Source: Lactobacillus kimbladii
Lineage (GTDB): Bacteria; Bacillota; Bacilli; Lactobacillales; Lactobacillaceae
Direction of reading: 5' to 3'
NCBI RefSeq assembly: GCF_000970755.1
Contig: NZ_KQ034006.1
Coordinates: 39,174 to 102,547, forward strand
DNA: 63,374 nucleotides
Within the stretch, counting starts at the first letter, position 1; every line of letters starts with the position of its first letter. The translations under genes and the position numbers were made by a program. Under the pieces are notes generated by a model. The model was not told the origin of the DNA, did not search any database, and worked only from the letters and a program-made list of their open reading frames with translations. Positions 46,278 through 54,174 of this stretch are shown one piece after another.

Positions 46278-48023
46278 TTATAAAAGCTGCTGTACATCCG
46301 CCACAATTTGAGCAGTAGTTAAATGATTTTGCTGGTAAATTTCTTTAACTGGAGTTTGATCGGTATAAACGCGCTTTTGGCCGTAATTGAGTACCTTAAC
46401 TTTTTCTTTGCCCAGATAAGAAGCCACTTTTTGCCCGAAGCCGCCATCTAGAGAGTTATCCTCAAGCGTAACAATTACTTGATGATTGGCTGCTAATTCG
46501 TCTAGGGCTCGTTTATCTAAAATATTGGCAGAGAGTGGATTGACTAGGGTAGCTCCTAACTTATGTGCTACATCTTTACCTAATTGATAAAAGTCACCTA
46601 ATGCTAAGACAGCCACATCTTTGCCTGGTTTAACCCGATATTTAATTTCTGAGTAATCAGTTGCTACAATTTGTTTGTCAGCATCTGGCACATTGGCCGG
46701 CATTTTAATAGCAACTGGGTGTTTTCTTTGTTTAATGGCCCACTTAATCATTGCTTTTTCTTCTTCTAGTGTAGTAGGAGCAAGATAAATCCAGTTAGGT
46801 AAGTTAGAAATCATTACTTGGTCAAAGATTCCCAAGTGCGTTTTTGATTGGTTAGAAATTTGTCCGCCAGCTACTAGCATTACAACAGGCAGGTCGTTGG
46901 CAGCCGTATCGTGAGAAAGTTGGTCAAAAGCACGCTGTAAGAAAGTAGAATTTTCCATTAGAACTGGAATCCCACCTTCTTTGGCAAACCCCGTGGCAAA
47001 AGCAACAGACTCTTGTTCAGCAATGCCCACGTCCGTGTAATGATCAGGAAATTCTTTTTTGAACTCTTCTAGGTCAAAGACACCCGGAATGGCTGCATCT
47101 ATCGCCATGACATTCTTTCCTGCTTTAATCTCATCTTTAATCACGTCAAGCGCCACTGAATTAGGGGTAGGTTCCTGACTTTCTGGAGCAAGTGGTTGAT
47201 CATTTTGTAAATTAAAGGGTGATACCCAGTGGTGAGCCTCTTCATCAGAAACTGCGGGCTCATAGCCCTTGCCCTTCAGTGTATTAATGTGTAATAAAAT
47301 GGGATGATCAACATCTTTGACTGCTTTAAAAGCAGCAATCATATCAGTCAGGTTATTGCCGTCTGCGACATAGCGGTAATCAAAGCCCATAGCTGTAAAC
47401 GGATTTTCGACAGTCTGGCCGTTTGAATCACGTAATTTCTTTAGAGCTGTCACTAAGCCGCCAACATTTTCATCAATTGACCATTGATTATCATTAACTA
47501 CAACTACCAAGTTATGTTTTTCAATTGCGGCATTGTTTAAGCCTTCAAAGGCCAGTCCGCCAGTCATCGAACCATCACCAATTAAAGCCATGATATTTTC
47601 ATGCTTGTCCATTAAATCGCGGGCCTTAGCCATACCTGTTGCTAGCGCAATAGAAGTTGAAGTGTGACCGATTGAGTAATAATCATAAGGACTTTCGTCC
47701 GGATTAGAATATGGAGTAACGTCTTCATAGTGATCGGGATCAAGCCAGGCCTGTGCCCGTCCTGTTAACATTTTATGGGGATATGTTTGGTGCGAAACGT
47801 CCCAAATAATTTTGTCTTCGGGTGCATTAAAGACATAATGGTAGGCAATTGTGGCCTCCACAATTCCTAAGTCGGGACCTAGATGCCCTCCTTCAACTGC
47901 ATCTTTTTCTAAGATTAAAGTTCTGATTTCCTGGGCTAATTTTTCCATTTCAGAGATACTTAATTTTTTAAGATCTTTGGGTCCGGCAATCTGGTTTAGT
48001 AAAAAATCTTCATGTTTGTTCAT
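46278..48023 (-). CDS. DXS-like thiamine-diphosphate enzyme, function uncertain
   Basis: About 581 aa from ATG 48023 (GGAGG nine bases upstream; TTG 48029 is too close). The layout is that of 1-deoxyxylulose-5-phosphate synthase: His47 in EGGHLGP, TPP/Mg motif GDGS (149-152) with NDN, a transketolase pyrimidine domain, and a C-terminal domain. In the conserved AEQHAV motif the His is Glu338 (GIAEQESV). Lactobacilli make isoprenoids by the mevalonate route, and no other MEP gene is in the window. The database-style name DXS is therefore doubtful; another acyloin or transketolase reaction is likely. Confidence 0.75.
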   Translation of the reverse strand: MNKHEDFLLNQIAGPKDLKKLSISEMEKLAQEIRTLILEKDAVEGGHLGPDLGIVEATIAYHYVFNAPEDKIIWDVSHQTYPHKMLTGRAQAWLDPDHYEDVTPYSNPDESPYDYYSIGHTSTSIALATGMAKARDLMDKHENIMALIGDGSMTGGLAFEGLNNAAIEKHNLVVVVNDNQWSIDENVGGLVTALKKLRDSNGQTVENPFTAMGFDYRYVADGNNLTDMIAAFKAVKDVDHPILLHINTLKGKGYEPAVSDEEAHHWVSPFNLQNDQPLAPESQEPTPNSVALDVIKDEIKAGKNVMAIDAAIPGVFDLEEFKKEFPDHYTDVGIAEQESVAFATGFAKEGGIPVLMENSTFLQRAFDQLSHDTAANDLPVVMLVAGGQISNQSKTHLGIFDQVMISNLPNWIYLAPTTLEEEKAMIKWAIKQRKHPVAIKMPANVPDADKQIVATDYSEIKYRVKPGKDVAVLALGDFYQLGKDVAHKLGATLVNPLSANILDKRALDELAANHQVIVTLEDNSLDGGFGQKVASYLGKEKVKVLNYGQKRVYTDQTPVKEIYQQNHLTTAQIVADVQQLL

Positions 48024-48414
48024 TATCAAGTGCCTCCTGCACTAATTTATTCAATCTTTATTAATAATTATAAAATACTTTCCTGTAAGAGTGAGCTAGC
48101 AATTGTGTGAATTGCTCTCACCTGTAACATAAAATTTTATAATTATCAAAATTGTAGTACTTAATGTTAAGGTTAAGTCAAATAGCAAACTAAAATTTTT
48201 TATTTAAAAATGTACTAGTTGAGCATAAGTCAGAATATTTATCTAAGTGCAAATGGGCAGTTAAAAATTTTACATTGCTGGGGATGCCGGAATATGGTGA
48301 GCAGGCAGAACTTTTTGTTAACCAAAACCTAAATAAATAAAAAACTTGCTTATTAAAGATAAGTTAGTGGTATGATTAAGTTGTCGAGAGAACGCTTTTA
48401 TAAGGGAGATGTTG
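48024..48414. promoter_or_regulatory. Intergenic region with two dyads and a gene remnant
   Basis: A dyad GTGAGCTAGCAATT (48091-48104) with AATTGCTCTCAC (48110-48121) is flanked by CCTGTAA direct repeats and may control the DXS-like gene. ACTTAA (48159-48164) and TTAAGT (48173-48178), eight bases apart, resemble a MerR-type operator. From 48194 to 48340 a frame without a start encodes about 48 residues (with CKWAVKNFTLLG and GEQAELFVNQNLNK), perhaps the end of a lost gene. Confidence 0.4.
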
Positions 48415-49281
48415 ATGATGAAAATAGGTTTTATTGGCACTGGCGTAATGGGCAATGCAATTTGTCTTAATTTGTTAAAGGCTGATCATCAGTTATGGGT
48501 TTATAACCGGACAAAAAGCAAGACGGATAATTTAGTTGCTCAGGGTGCCACTTGGTGTGAGAATCCTAAAGCAGTTGTTGAACATGCAGACACGATTTTT
48601 ACAATTGTGGGCTTTCCGAAAGATGTTGAACAAGTTTATTTTGGCGATAATGGCATTTTGCAGGCGGATGTCAAAGGCAAAAACCTGGTTGATATGACAA
48701 CTTCAAAACCGGCTTTAGCCCAAAAAATATTTGTTGCAGGTGAAAAGCAGGGTGCTAAAGTACTGGATGCTCCTGTTTCTGGTGGTGACCTGGGCGCTAA
48801 AAATGGTACCTTGACCATCATGGTTGGTGGAGATGAATCTGCTTATCAAAACTTGGAACCTGTTTTTAAGGATTTCGGCAAGCAAGTTCACTTTTTTGGA
48901 CCAGCTGGTGCGGGTCAGAATACCAAAATGGCAAACCAGATTATGATTGCAGGTACGATGACTGGCATGACAGAAATGCTGGTTTATGCTAAAAAGGCCG
49001 GCCTTGATCTCACAGCAGTTCTCAAAACCGTCGGTGCGGGTAGCGCTGCTAACTGGAGTCTAAGTAATTACGGTCCGAGAGTTTTAAAGGGTGACTATAC
49101 CCCAGGATTTTTCAGTAAACATTTTTTGAAAGACTTACGTATTGCTTTGGAGACAGCTAAAGAAATGAAAATTGAATTGCCTGCCACTGAAGAAGCTAAA
49201 AAGTTATATGAGACTTTGGTTGATGAAAAGCATTTAGGCGACCTGGGTACACAGGGATTGATCAAACTATGGTGGCAGTAA
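48415..49281 (+). CDS. NAD(P)-dependent beta-hydroxyacid dehydrogenase (3-hydroxyisobutyrate dehydrogenase family)
   Basis: About 288 aa. ATG 48415 or 48418 is favoured by AAGGGAG at 48402-48408. The Rossmann motif GFIGTGVMGNAI, the substrate-binding LDAPVSGGDLGAKNGTL and the catalytic Lys in GAGQNTKMANQ are present. It resembles tartronate-semialdehyde/glyoxylate or 3-hydroxyisobutyrate reductases; the substrate is undetermined. Monocistronic with a strong terminator. Confidence 0.85.
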   Translation: MMKIGFIGTGVMGNAICLNLLKADHQLWVYNRTKSKTDNLVAQGATWCENPKAVVEHADTIFTIVGFPKDVEQVYFGDNGILQADVKGKNLVDMTTSKPALAQKIFVAGEKQGAKVLDAPVSGGDLGAKNGTLTIMVGGDESAYQNLEPVFKDFGKQVHFFGPAGAGQNTKMANQIMIAGTMTGMTEMLVYAKKAGLDLTAVLKTVGAGSAANWSLSNYGPRVLKGDYTPGFFSKHFLKDLRIALETAKEMKIELPATEEAKKLYETLVDEKHLGDLGTQGLIKLWWQ

Positions 49282-49307
49282 AGTATTAATTTTGAATAAA
49301 CTAAAAA

Positions 49308-49344
49308 CGGAGTAGTTTCTTAATTGAAACTACTCCGCTTTTTT
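49308..49344. terminator. Bidirectional terminator
   Basis: CGGAGTAGTTTC at 49308-49319 pairs with GAAACTACTCCG at 49326-49337, then CTTTTTT. It separates the dehydrogenase from the convergent B12 operon. Confidence 0.9.
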
Positions 49345-49357
49345 AATATGAGTAAGA

Positions 49358-49900
49358 TTATTTGATTTTACTTTTGACCTCTGGCACACCATCTAAGACG
49401 TTGGCGTAGCGCGCTAAGATAAAAAGATAATCTGACAGGCGATTGATATATTTTAAACAAGCAGGAGCAAGTTTTTGCTCCTCAGCGTTCAACTTAGCCA
49501 TTGAACGTTCTGCTCGTCTGGCCACTGTACGTGCATAATGCAGATGTGTGGCAGTAACCGAACCGCCAGGTAGAATGAAATGGGTTGTTTTAGGAATTTG
49601 TTCATTGAGGTTGTCGATTTCTTTTTCTAAATTCTCCACTTTTTCTGTCGTAATTTCTTCATGCCTTTTGACAACAATATCACTTTCAAGCTCATATAGG
49701 TCACGTTGCAGATTCTGTAAAGGATCATGCAATTTTTGACATTTGGCAGACAAGTTGGCAATTACAACTCCGAGATATGAATCAAGCTCATCAATATCAC
49801 CAACGGCGACAATTTGCAAATCATATTTAGGAACCATTTTACCGGTAACCTGTTTAGTGAAACCTTGATCGCCCACCTTAGTATAGATTTTAATTGTCAT
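49358..49900 (-). CDS. ATP:cob(I)alamin adenosyltransferase, PduO type
   Basis: The 180-aa helical protein has the PduO motifs: N-terminal IYTKVGDQGFT (ATP-binding, slightly diverged from YTRTGDxGTT), FILPGGS, RTVARRAER and the C-terminal YINRLSDYLFILARYAN. It converts reduced cobalamin to adenosylcobalamin, the cofactor of the reductase encoded in the same direction at 51-53 kb. It overlaps the S-component gene by four bases and is last in the B12 block. Confidence 0.92.
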   Translation of the reverse strand: MTIKIYTKVGDQGFTKQVTGKMVPKYDLQIVAVGDIDELDSYLGVVIANLSAKCQKLHDPLQNLQRDLYELESDIVVKRHEEITTEKVENLEKEIDNLNEQIPKTTHFILPGGSVTATHLHYARTVARRAERSMAKLNAEEQKLAPACLKYINRLSDYLFILARYANVLDGVPEVKSKIK

Positions 49901-50415
49901 AAAAGCCTCCGTTTATAATGATCAAGTGCAATGTTCAGTGGCTTGTATAAAATGGGATAAAATACTAAATCACCGACTGCATGATAAGTGTCAAAGACTA
50001 GACTGCCGGCCCAATATGCTAAAAAAGCGTTAAAACCACCAAAAATAGACATACCGAAGTCGACAAAGCAGCCATATTCCCAGCCAAGAAAAACGGCGAG
50101 AATTAATTGTAAAGTAAAGTGTTTCTTAAGCGGTGTAAATTTACCTAGCAAAGCAACGGTTAAAACGCAACCGCCGTAAGCTAAAACCTGTGATACAGTC
50201 CAGATGCCAAAGCCTAAGTAAATGTTGGAGACGACCATGGTTAAAAGAGCTAAGGCAAAGCCAAAACCAAAACCAATATTTAAAGTTACAATCATTAAGA
50301 TATCAGTCACTGGTTGGACATTAGGTACAGGTATAATCTTAAAAATTCTTAGTGCCACGCACATGGCGGTTAAAATCGCTAGTAATGCTAACTTCTTGGT
50401 TGAATTACGTACCAT
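49897..50415 (-). CDS. ECF transporter S component, probable cobalamin type (CbrT-like)
   Basis: The 172-aa membrane protein has five to six helices. The N-terminal LALLAILTAMCVALRIF segment carries the Ala-rich S-component motif that docks on EcfT. The family gives the vitamin-transport role. Cobalamin is inferred from context: it overlaps the adenosyltransferase gene and follows two transcobalamin-like proteins and a B12-dependent reductase. The energising EcfA/EcfA'/EcfT genes are not in the window and are normally shared. Confidence 0.78.
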   Translation of the reverse strand: MVRNSTKKLALLAILTAMCVALRIFKIIPVPNVQPVTDILMIVTLNIGFGFGFALALLTMVVSNIYLGFGIWTVSQVLAYGGCVLTVALLGKFTPLKKHFTLQLILAVFLGWEYGCFVDFGMSIFGGFNAFLAYWAGSLVFDTYHAVGDLVFYPILYKPLNIALDHYKRRLL

Positions 50416-50423
50416 AGCAAACT

Positions 50424-50816
50424 TTAGAAGCCAGTTTTTGCTAAAGTAAATTTAACCCTGTCTTTGTTTGCCAATTTTTGGATTGCTGCGCCTTTTTGGG
50501 CGAACTTACCATTAATTCTGTAGGTCCAATAGATTTTTTTACTTGGTTTTTGGCTCTTACCAGCAATAGAAGTAATAAAACCATTCGTACTCTTTACTTT
50601 CCAGCACTTTCTTAAACCGCGCATTACTGTTGAGTGCTTAGGCAATTTAACTGTCTTCTTTTTATAAGTCTTGTTGTGTACTTTCAGAGTATAAGTGACC
50701 TTGATCTTGCTGCTGGCATCAACCTGTTGGACGTTTTGGGTTGTTTCAAGACCTGCAAACGTAAAGGTAAAAATAGTGGCAATTCCGGTTAAAACAGATA
50801 ATTTGCTTTTTTTCAT
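50424..50816 (-). CDS. Secreted DUF4430 (transcobalamin-like) protein
   Basis: The 130-aa protein has a signal peptide (cleavage probably after VDA, residue about 35) and one DUF4430 domain: TVMRGLRKCWKV, FITSIAGKSQ, KIYWTYRINGKFAQKG, ending RVKFTLAKTG. DUF4430 belongs to the transcobalamin C-terminal-like family. It is a paralogue of the next-upstream lipoprotein but lacks its lipobox Cys, so it should be released or wall-associated. It lies eight bases before the S-component gene. Confidence 0.8.
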   Translation of the reverse strand: MKKSKLSVLTGIATIFTFTFAGLETTQNVQQVDASSKIKVTYTLKVHNKTYKKKTVKLPKHSTVMRGLRKCWKVKSTNGFITSIAGKSQKPSKKIYWTYRINGKFAQKGAAIQKLANKDRVKFTLAKTGF

Positions 50817-50844
50817 ATAAAAACTCCCAATCTATAAATTTTTT

Positions 50845-50883
50845 GTGCAAGCACTAAAATATTTCGTACTTAGTCGCTTGCAC
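50845..50883. other. Stem-loop between the two DUF4430 genes
   Basis: GTGCAAGC at 50845-50852 pairs perfectly with GCTTGCAC at 50876-50883, extended by ACTAA/TTAGT with one bulged C. On the coding (minus) strand it is followed by As, not Ts. It looks like an mRNA-stability or processing hairpin rather than a terminator. Confidence 0.55.
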
Positions 50884-50891
50884 GGACTTTT

Positions 50892-51278
50892 TTATTTCAT
50901 TTTTGCTAAAGTGAATTTTACTTTATCGTTACTTGCGACTTTTTGCTGGTTAGCACCTTTGGTAGCGTATTTTCCGTTAACGGTGTAAGTCCAGTATATT
51001 TTCTTTTTGGCGTTTTGCTTTTTACCATCAATTGCAGTAATGAACCCTTTATTGCTGTCTACTTTCCAGGCCTTTTTTAGACCAGTCATAACAGTAGACT
51101 TTTTAGGTACTTTAACTGTCTTTTTTTCTGTATCTTTTTTCGTAGCTAAAACATAGCTAACAGAAATATTATTATTTGCTTTAGGCTTTTGCTGGGTCTG
51201 ATTGTTCTGGCAACCGGATAAAGTAAAGGCAAAAATGGTTGCAACACTAGCAATTATTGGTAGCTTGTTTTTTTTCAT
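50892..51278 (-). CDS. DUF4430 (transcobalamin-like) lipoprotein
   Basis: The 128-aa protein has a signal ending in the lipobox LSGC (Cys23), so it is membrane-anchored outside the cell. A Gln/Asn linker follows, then one DUF4430 domain: STVMTGLKKAWKV, FITAIDGKKQ, KIYWTYTVNGKYATKG, ending DKVKFTLAK. It starts 23 bases after the B12-dependent reductase gene and is co-directional with the S-component and adenosyltransferase genes. It probably captures cobalamin at the surface (inference). Confidence 0.82.
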   Translation of the reverse strand: MKKNKLPIIASVATIFAFTLSGCQNNQTQQKPKANNNISVSYVLATKKDTEKKTVKVPKKSTVMTGLKKAWKVDSNKGFITAIDGKKQNAKKKIYWTYTVNGKYATKGANQQKVASNDKVKFTLAKMK

Positions 51279-51301
51279 AATTATAATTTCGCCTACTTAA
51301 A

Positions 51302-53536
51302 TTATTTAACAGGACATGCACCGGATTCACAGTCAGTTTGGTCAACTAACTCCAAGTCTTTTTGATCATCATTTTGCTCAGCAAAGACTTGAGCGACATC
51401 ACCGGTAATCTGGGCTTTTCTTTCTTCGTATTTTTCTTTATCGATCGGCTCTTTTGGCGCTTGCTTGAGTGAGCCGCCATAGTATGGCAACAGTGAAGTT
51501 GACTTAATTACATGACGGTATTGCTTAAAGAGTGAAGTAATCTTGTCACCTTCATCGCTTTGGAAAGTAACAGTACAACTAACTGCATTATCTGACCAGT
51601 AAGTTTGCAGGAATGCTTGCGTTGCAAACTGTTCTTCAATTGAAACTGTGCCAGCTGAAGCGAAGTTTTTACTATCAGCGTGAGCAGCACGTAATGGAAA
51701 TTCAACACAAGTCGTGTTTGGTGAGTATATATCTGGTTCTGAATAGTAACCGCAAGCGTCAAGTGCTTTGAGCAGCGGATCAGAAGCTTGGAATCTGATT
51801 CTTTGAATGAGGTAACCGGCATAGTGGAAGTGCATTCCCTCAGAAGCTCCAGCCAGTTTGGCAACAGTACCTGAAGGCTTAACAGTTGTGTGCTTGATTG
51901 ATTCATTACAATTCAAAGTCTTACTGTATTCTTTATCAGCATCGATGACGGCTTGGTAAGCTTCAGTAACCATTTTAATTCCTTGAGGATCGTAAATTGG
52001 TTTCTTGATTTTTGCACCAGTTTCTTCATCAATACTGTCTTCAAAGCCGGTAACAACGCGGTGACCCAAATCGTTTAACAGCCAGTCTTGGATACCTGAC
52101 ATGGAAACACCAATTCTCCGGTTCTTATAAATGATGTTACGGGAAATTTCCCAGTCATAGTCACTGAAGGTTACCCGCTTAGCGAAACGAGTTGCTAATC
52201 TGAAAACGTCTTTCAGATCCCAATTTTCTTGTTCTGCAATATATGGAAATACTTCAAACAGGTTGCATGGTTCACCATTACCCAAGGAAATTTCTCCGCA
52301 AGGGTTAGTACCTTCAACGTCACCATCAATATCTTTTTGATAGCCGTCAATAATCCGGCCATAATTACGAGATAAGTCAAGGTTAACTATTCCGGGTTCA
52401 CCGTTTTCCCTGATACCGTTTGCGATTGGTTCGTATTCATTAAAGTTAGAGTCAATAGCTACACTGTTATTTGAGGCCCAGCGGTGGTGGTAGAGTTTAT
52501 CTTTATCTTGTTTCATCGTGATAAAGTCTTGGTCAGTATTCGTACCTAAAGCGAGCTCTGCTGACCTTCTGACATTGCCGGCAACAACAGTTTTACCAAT
52601 CAAATTGCAGATATCAGTACAATCAACAGAGGTTAAGTTGCTGTTAACACGGTTATTAATGATGTTGTTAATATCAAAAAGCATTTCCACCAATGGCATT
52701 GGTCCAGAAGCCGTGCCGCCAAAACCGTGAATTTTAGCTCCGTAAGGACGAATTCTGCTGATATCGAGTACCAATTTAGTCTTATTTTCAGAATTGGTTT
52801 GATTAAAGTGCATATCAATTAGACGAGCGTTTGCTAAAACCCAGCCCTCGCGGGTATCAGGCAAGTTGTAATAAATATAATCTGACTTACCTTCGTTTTG
52901 CTTAGCCCATTCAGCTTTGTCAGTCGCGCCCAACTTAACTGAATCTGCGTATGAAGCACTCTTTTTGTCAATTACAATCGTTAAGTCAATTTTGTTATCG
53001 ACTGCAGGAATCTTTTTAATATTGTCTTGCACAACAGAAAAGCCAACGCCGCCGCCTTTCATTAATTGGTCAAAAAGAAATGAAAAGGGCATTGAAACTG
53101 CTTTTTGCTTTTGGCCTAAATAATCGGGAACGATATGGCTGTCACCATATTTCTGTGGCCGAATAGCTATAAACCAGCAATTGTTCAAAGAGTCACCGTT
53201 GCGCTTTTGGTAGTCTGTACCAGAAACCCACAGGTTTCTTCCAGAAGGTGTTGCACCTAAACCGTAAACCAGTTTAAATAAATCCTTAGCCTCATTTGTT
53301 AGTTCATCAACTACTTCTGTTGCAGGAGAATCTTTGAGACGGGGATCCAAATTAATGTTGCCCTCGATTACGCGTTTAACCGTTTCGTCCCAATTTTCGG
53401 AACGATTTTTTTCAGGAAGCCATCTGGCATAGGTCCTTTTATAAGTAACCCAGCCAAGCTCTCCCCAATGGGGAGTGACATTTTGTTTCACTTGATCAAT
53501 GTAACCCTGATCTAAGGTTATGCTCGTATTTTTCAT
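51302..53536 (-). CDS. rtpR: Adenosylcobalamin-dependent ribonucleoside-triphosphate reductase (class II)
   Basis: About 744 aa from ATG 53536 (TTG 53542 is possible; AGGAG lies upstream). It matches the L. leichmannii enzyme throughout, e.g. WGELGWVTYKRTYARWLPEK near the start. The redox and thiyl cysteines are present: NNCWF (about 120), NPCGEIS (about 410), EPCNLFEVF, and the C-terminal shuttle pair DCESGACPVK. It reduces NTPs to dNTPs in the cytoplasm and requires B12, which explains the genes behind it. Confidence 0.96.
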   Translation of the reverse strand: MKNTSITLDQGYIDQVKQNVTPHWGELGWVTYKRTYARWLPEKNRSENWDETVKRVIEGNINLDPRLKDSPATEVVDELTNEAKDLFKLVYGLGATPSGRNLWVSGTDYQKRNGDSLNNCWFIAIRPQKYGDSHIVPDYLGQKQKAVSMPFSFLFDQLMKGGGVGFSVVQDNIKKIPAVDNKIDLTIVIDKKSASYADSVKLGATDKAEWAKQNEGKSDYIYYNLPDTREGWVLANARLIDMHFNQTNSENKTKLVLDISRIRPYGAKIHGFGGTASGPMPLVEMLFDINNIINNRVNSNLTSVDCTDICNLIGKTVVAGNVRRSAELALGTNTDQDFITMKQDKDKLYHHRWASNNSVAIDSNFNEYEPIANGIRENGEPGIVNLDLSRNYGRIIDGYQKDIDGDVEGTNPCGEISLGNGEPCNLFEVFPYIAEQENWDLKDVFRLATRFAKRVTFSDYDWEISRNIIYKNRRIGVSMSGIQDWLLNDLGHRVVTGFEDSIDEETGAKIKKPIYDPQGIKMVTEAYQAVIDADKEYSKTLNCNESIKHTTVKPSGTVAKLAGASEGMHFHYAGYLIQRIRFQASDPLLKALDACGYYSEPDIYSPNTTCVEFPLRAAHADSKNFASAGTVSIEEQFATQAFLQTYWSDNAVSCTVTFQSDEGDKITSLFKQYRHVIKSTSLLPYYGGSLKQAPKEPIDKEKYEERKAQITGDVAQVFAEQNDDQKDLELVDQTDCESGACPVK

Positions 53537-53594
53537 GTTCAAAGTTACTCCTTAAAATTGATAAATTGTTCCACAGACACATCATCTATGGCTA

Positions 53595-53630
53595 CAATTA
53601 GAACTATACCACAATATCTTGTATTTTCTA
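53595..53630 (-). promoter_or_regulatory. rtpR promoter region with an NrdR-box-like sequence
   Basis: On the minus strand TGGTATAGT is an extended -10. Overlapping it, plus-strand 53609-53624 CCACAATATCTTGTAT matches the NrdR box pattern acaCwAtATaTwGtgt at 13 of 16 positions. A second, weaker copy may lie near 53577-53592. No cobalamin riboswitch was recognised in the leader. Confidence 0.45.
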
Positions 53631-53728
53631 GAGCAAAGATTGCATCCAAACACGAACAAAAGTCTTAACTTGATGTCCGAGTAGGTTATTGGGACTAATA
53701 AAAAAATATATAGAATTCAAAGCAAGAA

Positions 53729-53763
53729 AAAAGCACAATAAGTTGAATCTAATACTTATTATG
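53729..53763 (-). terminator. Rho-independent terminator
   Basis: On the minus strand GCATAATAAGT pairs with ACTTATTGTGC and is followed by TTTTTT, ending the small membrane-protein gene. Confidence 0.75.
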
Positions 53764-53795
53764 CTTGAATATATCTTTATTTTTTTAAAGTAAAA

Positions 53796-53981
53796 CTAAT
53801 GCCTGACTGCTACGAAGAAAAGTAAGATTAACCCTAGAAAAATAATTGCAGGAATGAATAAGTGAATTAAGAAAAAGAAAGCAAGAGCACAAGCTAAAAG
53901 GAAAAATAGGATTTTGACAATCCCAATTCCCATTTTGACCAAAAGCCAAATGAGAAACAAAATCACTAATAATGTAAACAT
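53796..53981 (-). CDS. Small hydrophobic membrane protein
   Basis: About 61 aa from ATG 53981, with AAGGGGTGA six bases upstream. It is almost entirely hydrophobic, with two or three helices broken by KMG and HLF. An alternative frame over the same DNA is less protein-like. No family recognised. Confidence 0.6.
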   Translation of the reverse strand: MFTLLVILFLIWLLVKMGIGIVKILFFLLACALAFFFLIHLFIPAIIFLGLILLFFVAVRH

Positions 53982-54174
53982 GCCCAATCACCCCTTTTGC
54001 TTAAATTAAAGGATATTATATCTTATTTTGTGAAATAGCAGTAGCAATGTAAGCAAAATTTAAAAATAGTTAATTATGTCCTTTATCAGTGAAATATTGT
54101 TATAATGAATCTCCACACTATTTTTAGTGAATACGCATTATATTCTTAGGAATATTTGGAGAGGAAGAAATTGC

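Noticed and set aside
53543-53800. Cobalamin riboswitch upstream of the B12-dependent reductase
   Set aside because: No B12-box or long folded leader could be recognised; the region is short and promoter-like.
53785-53991. Alternative 68-codon frame over the small hydrophobic protein
   Set aside because: The other frame has a good ribosome site and a coherent membrane-helix pattern.
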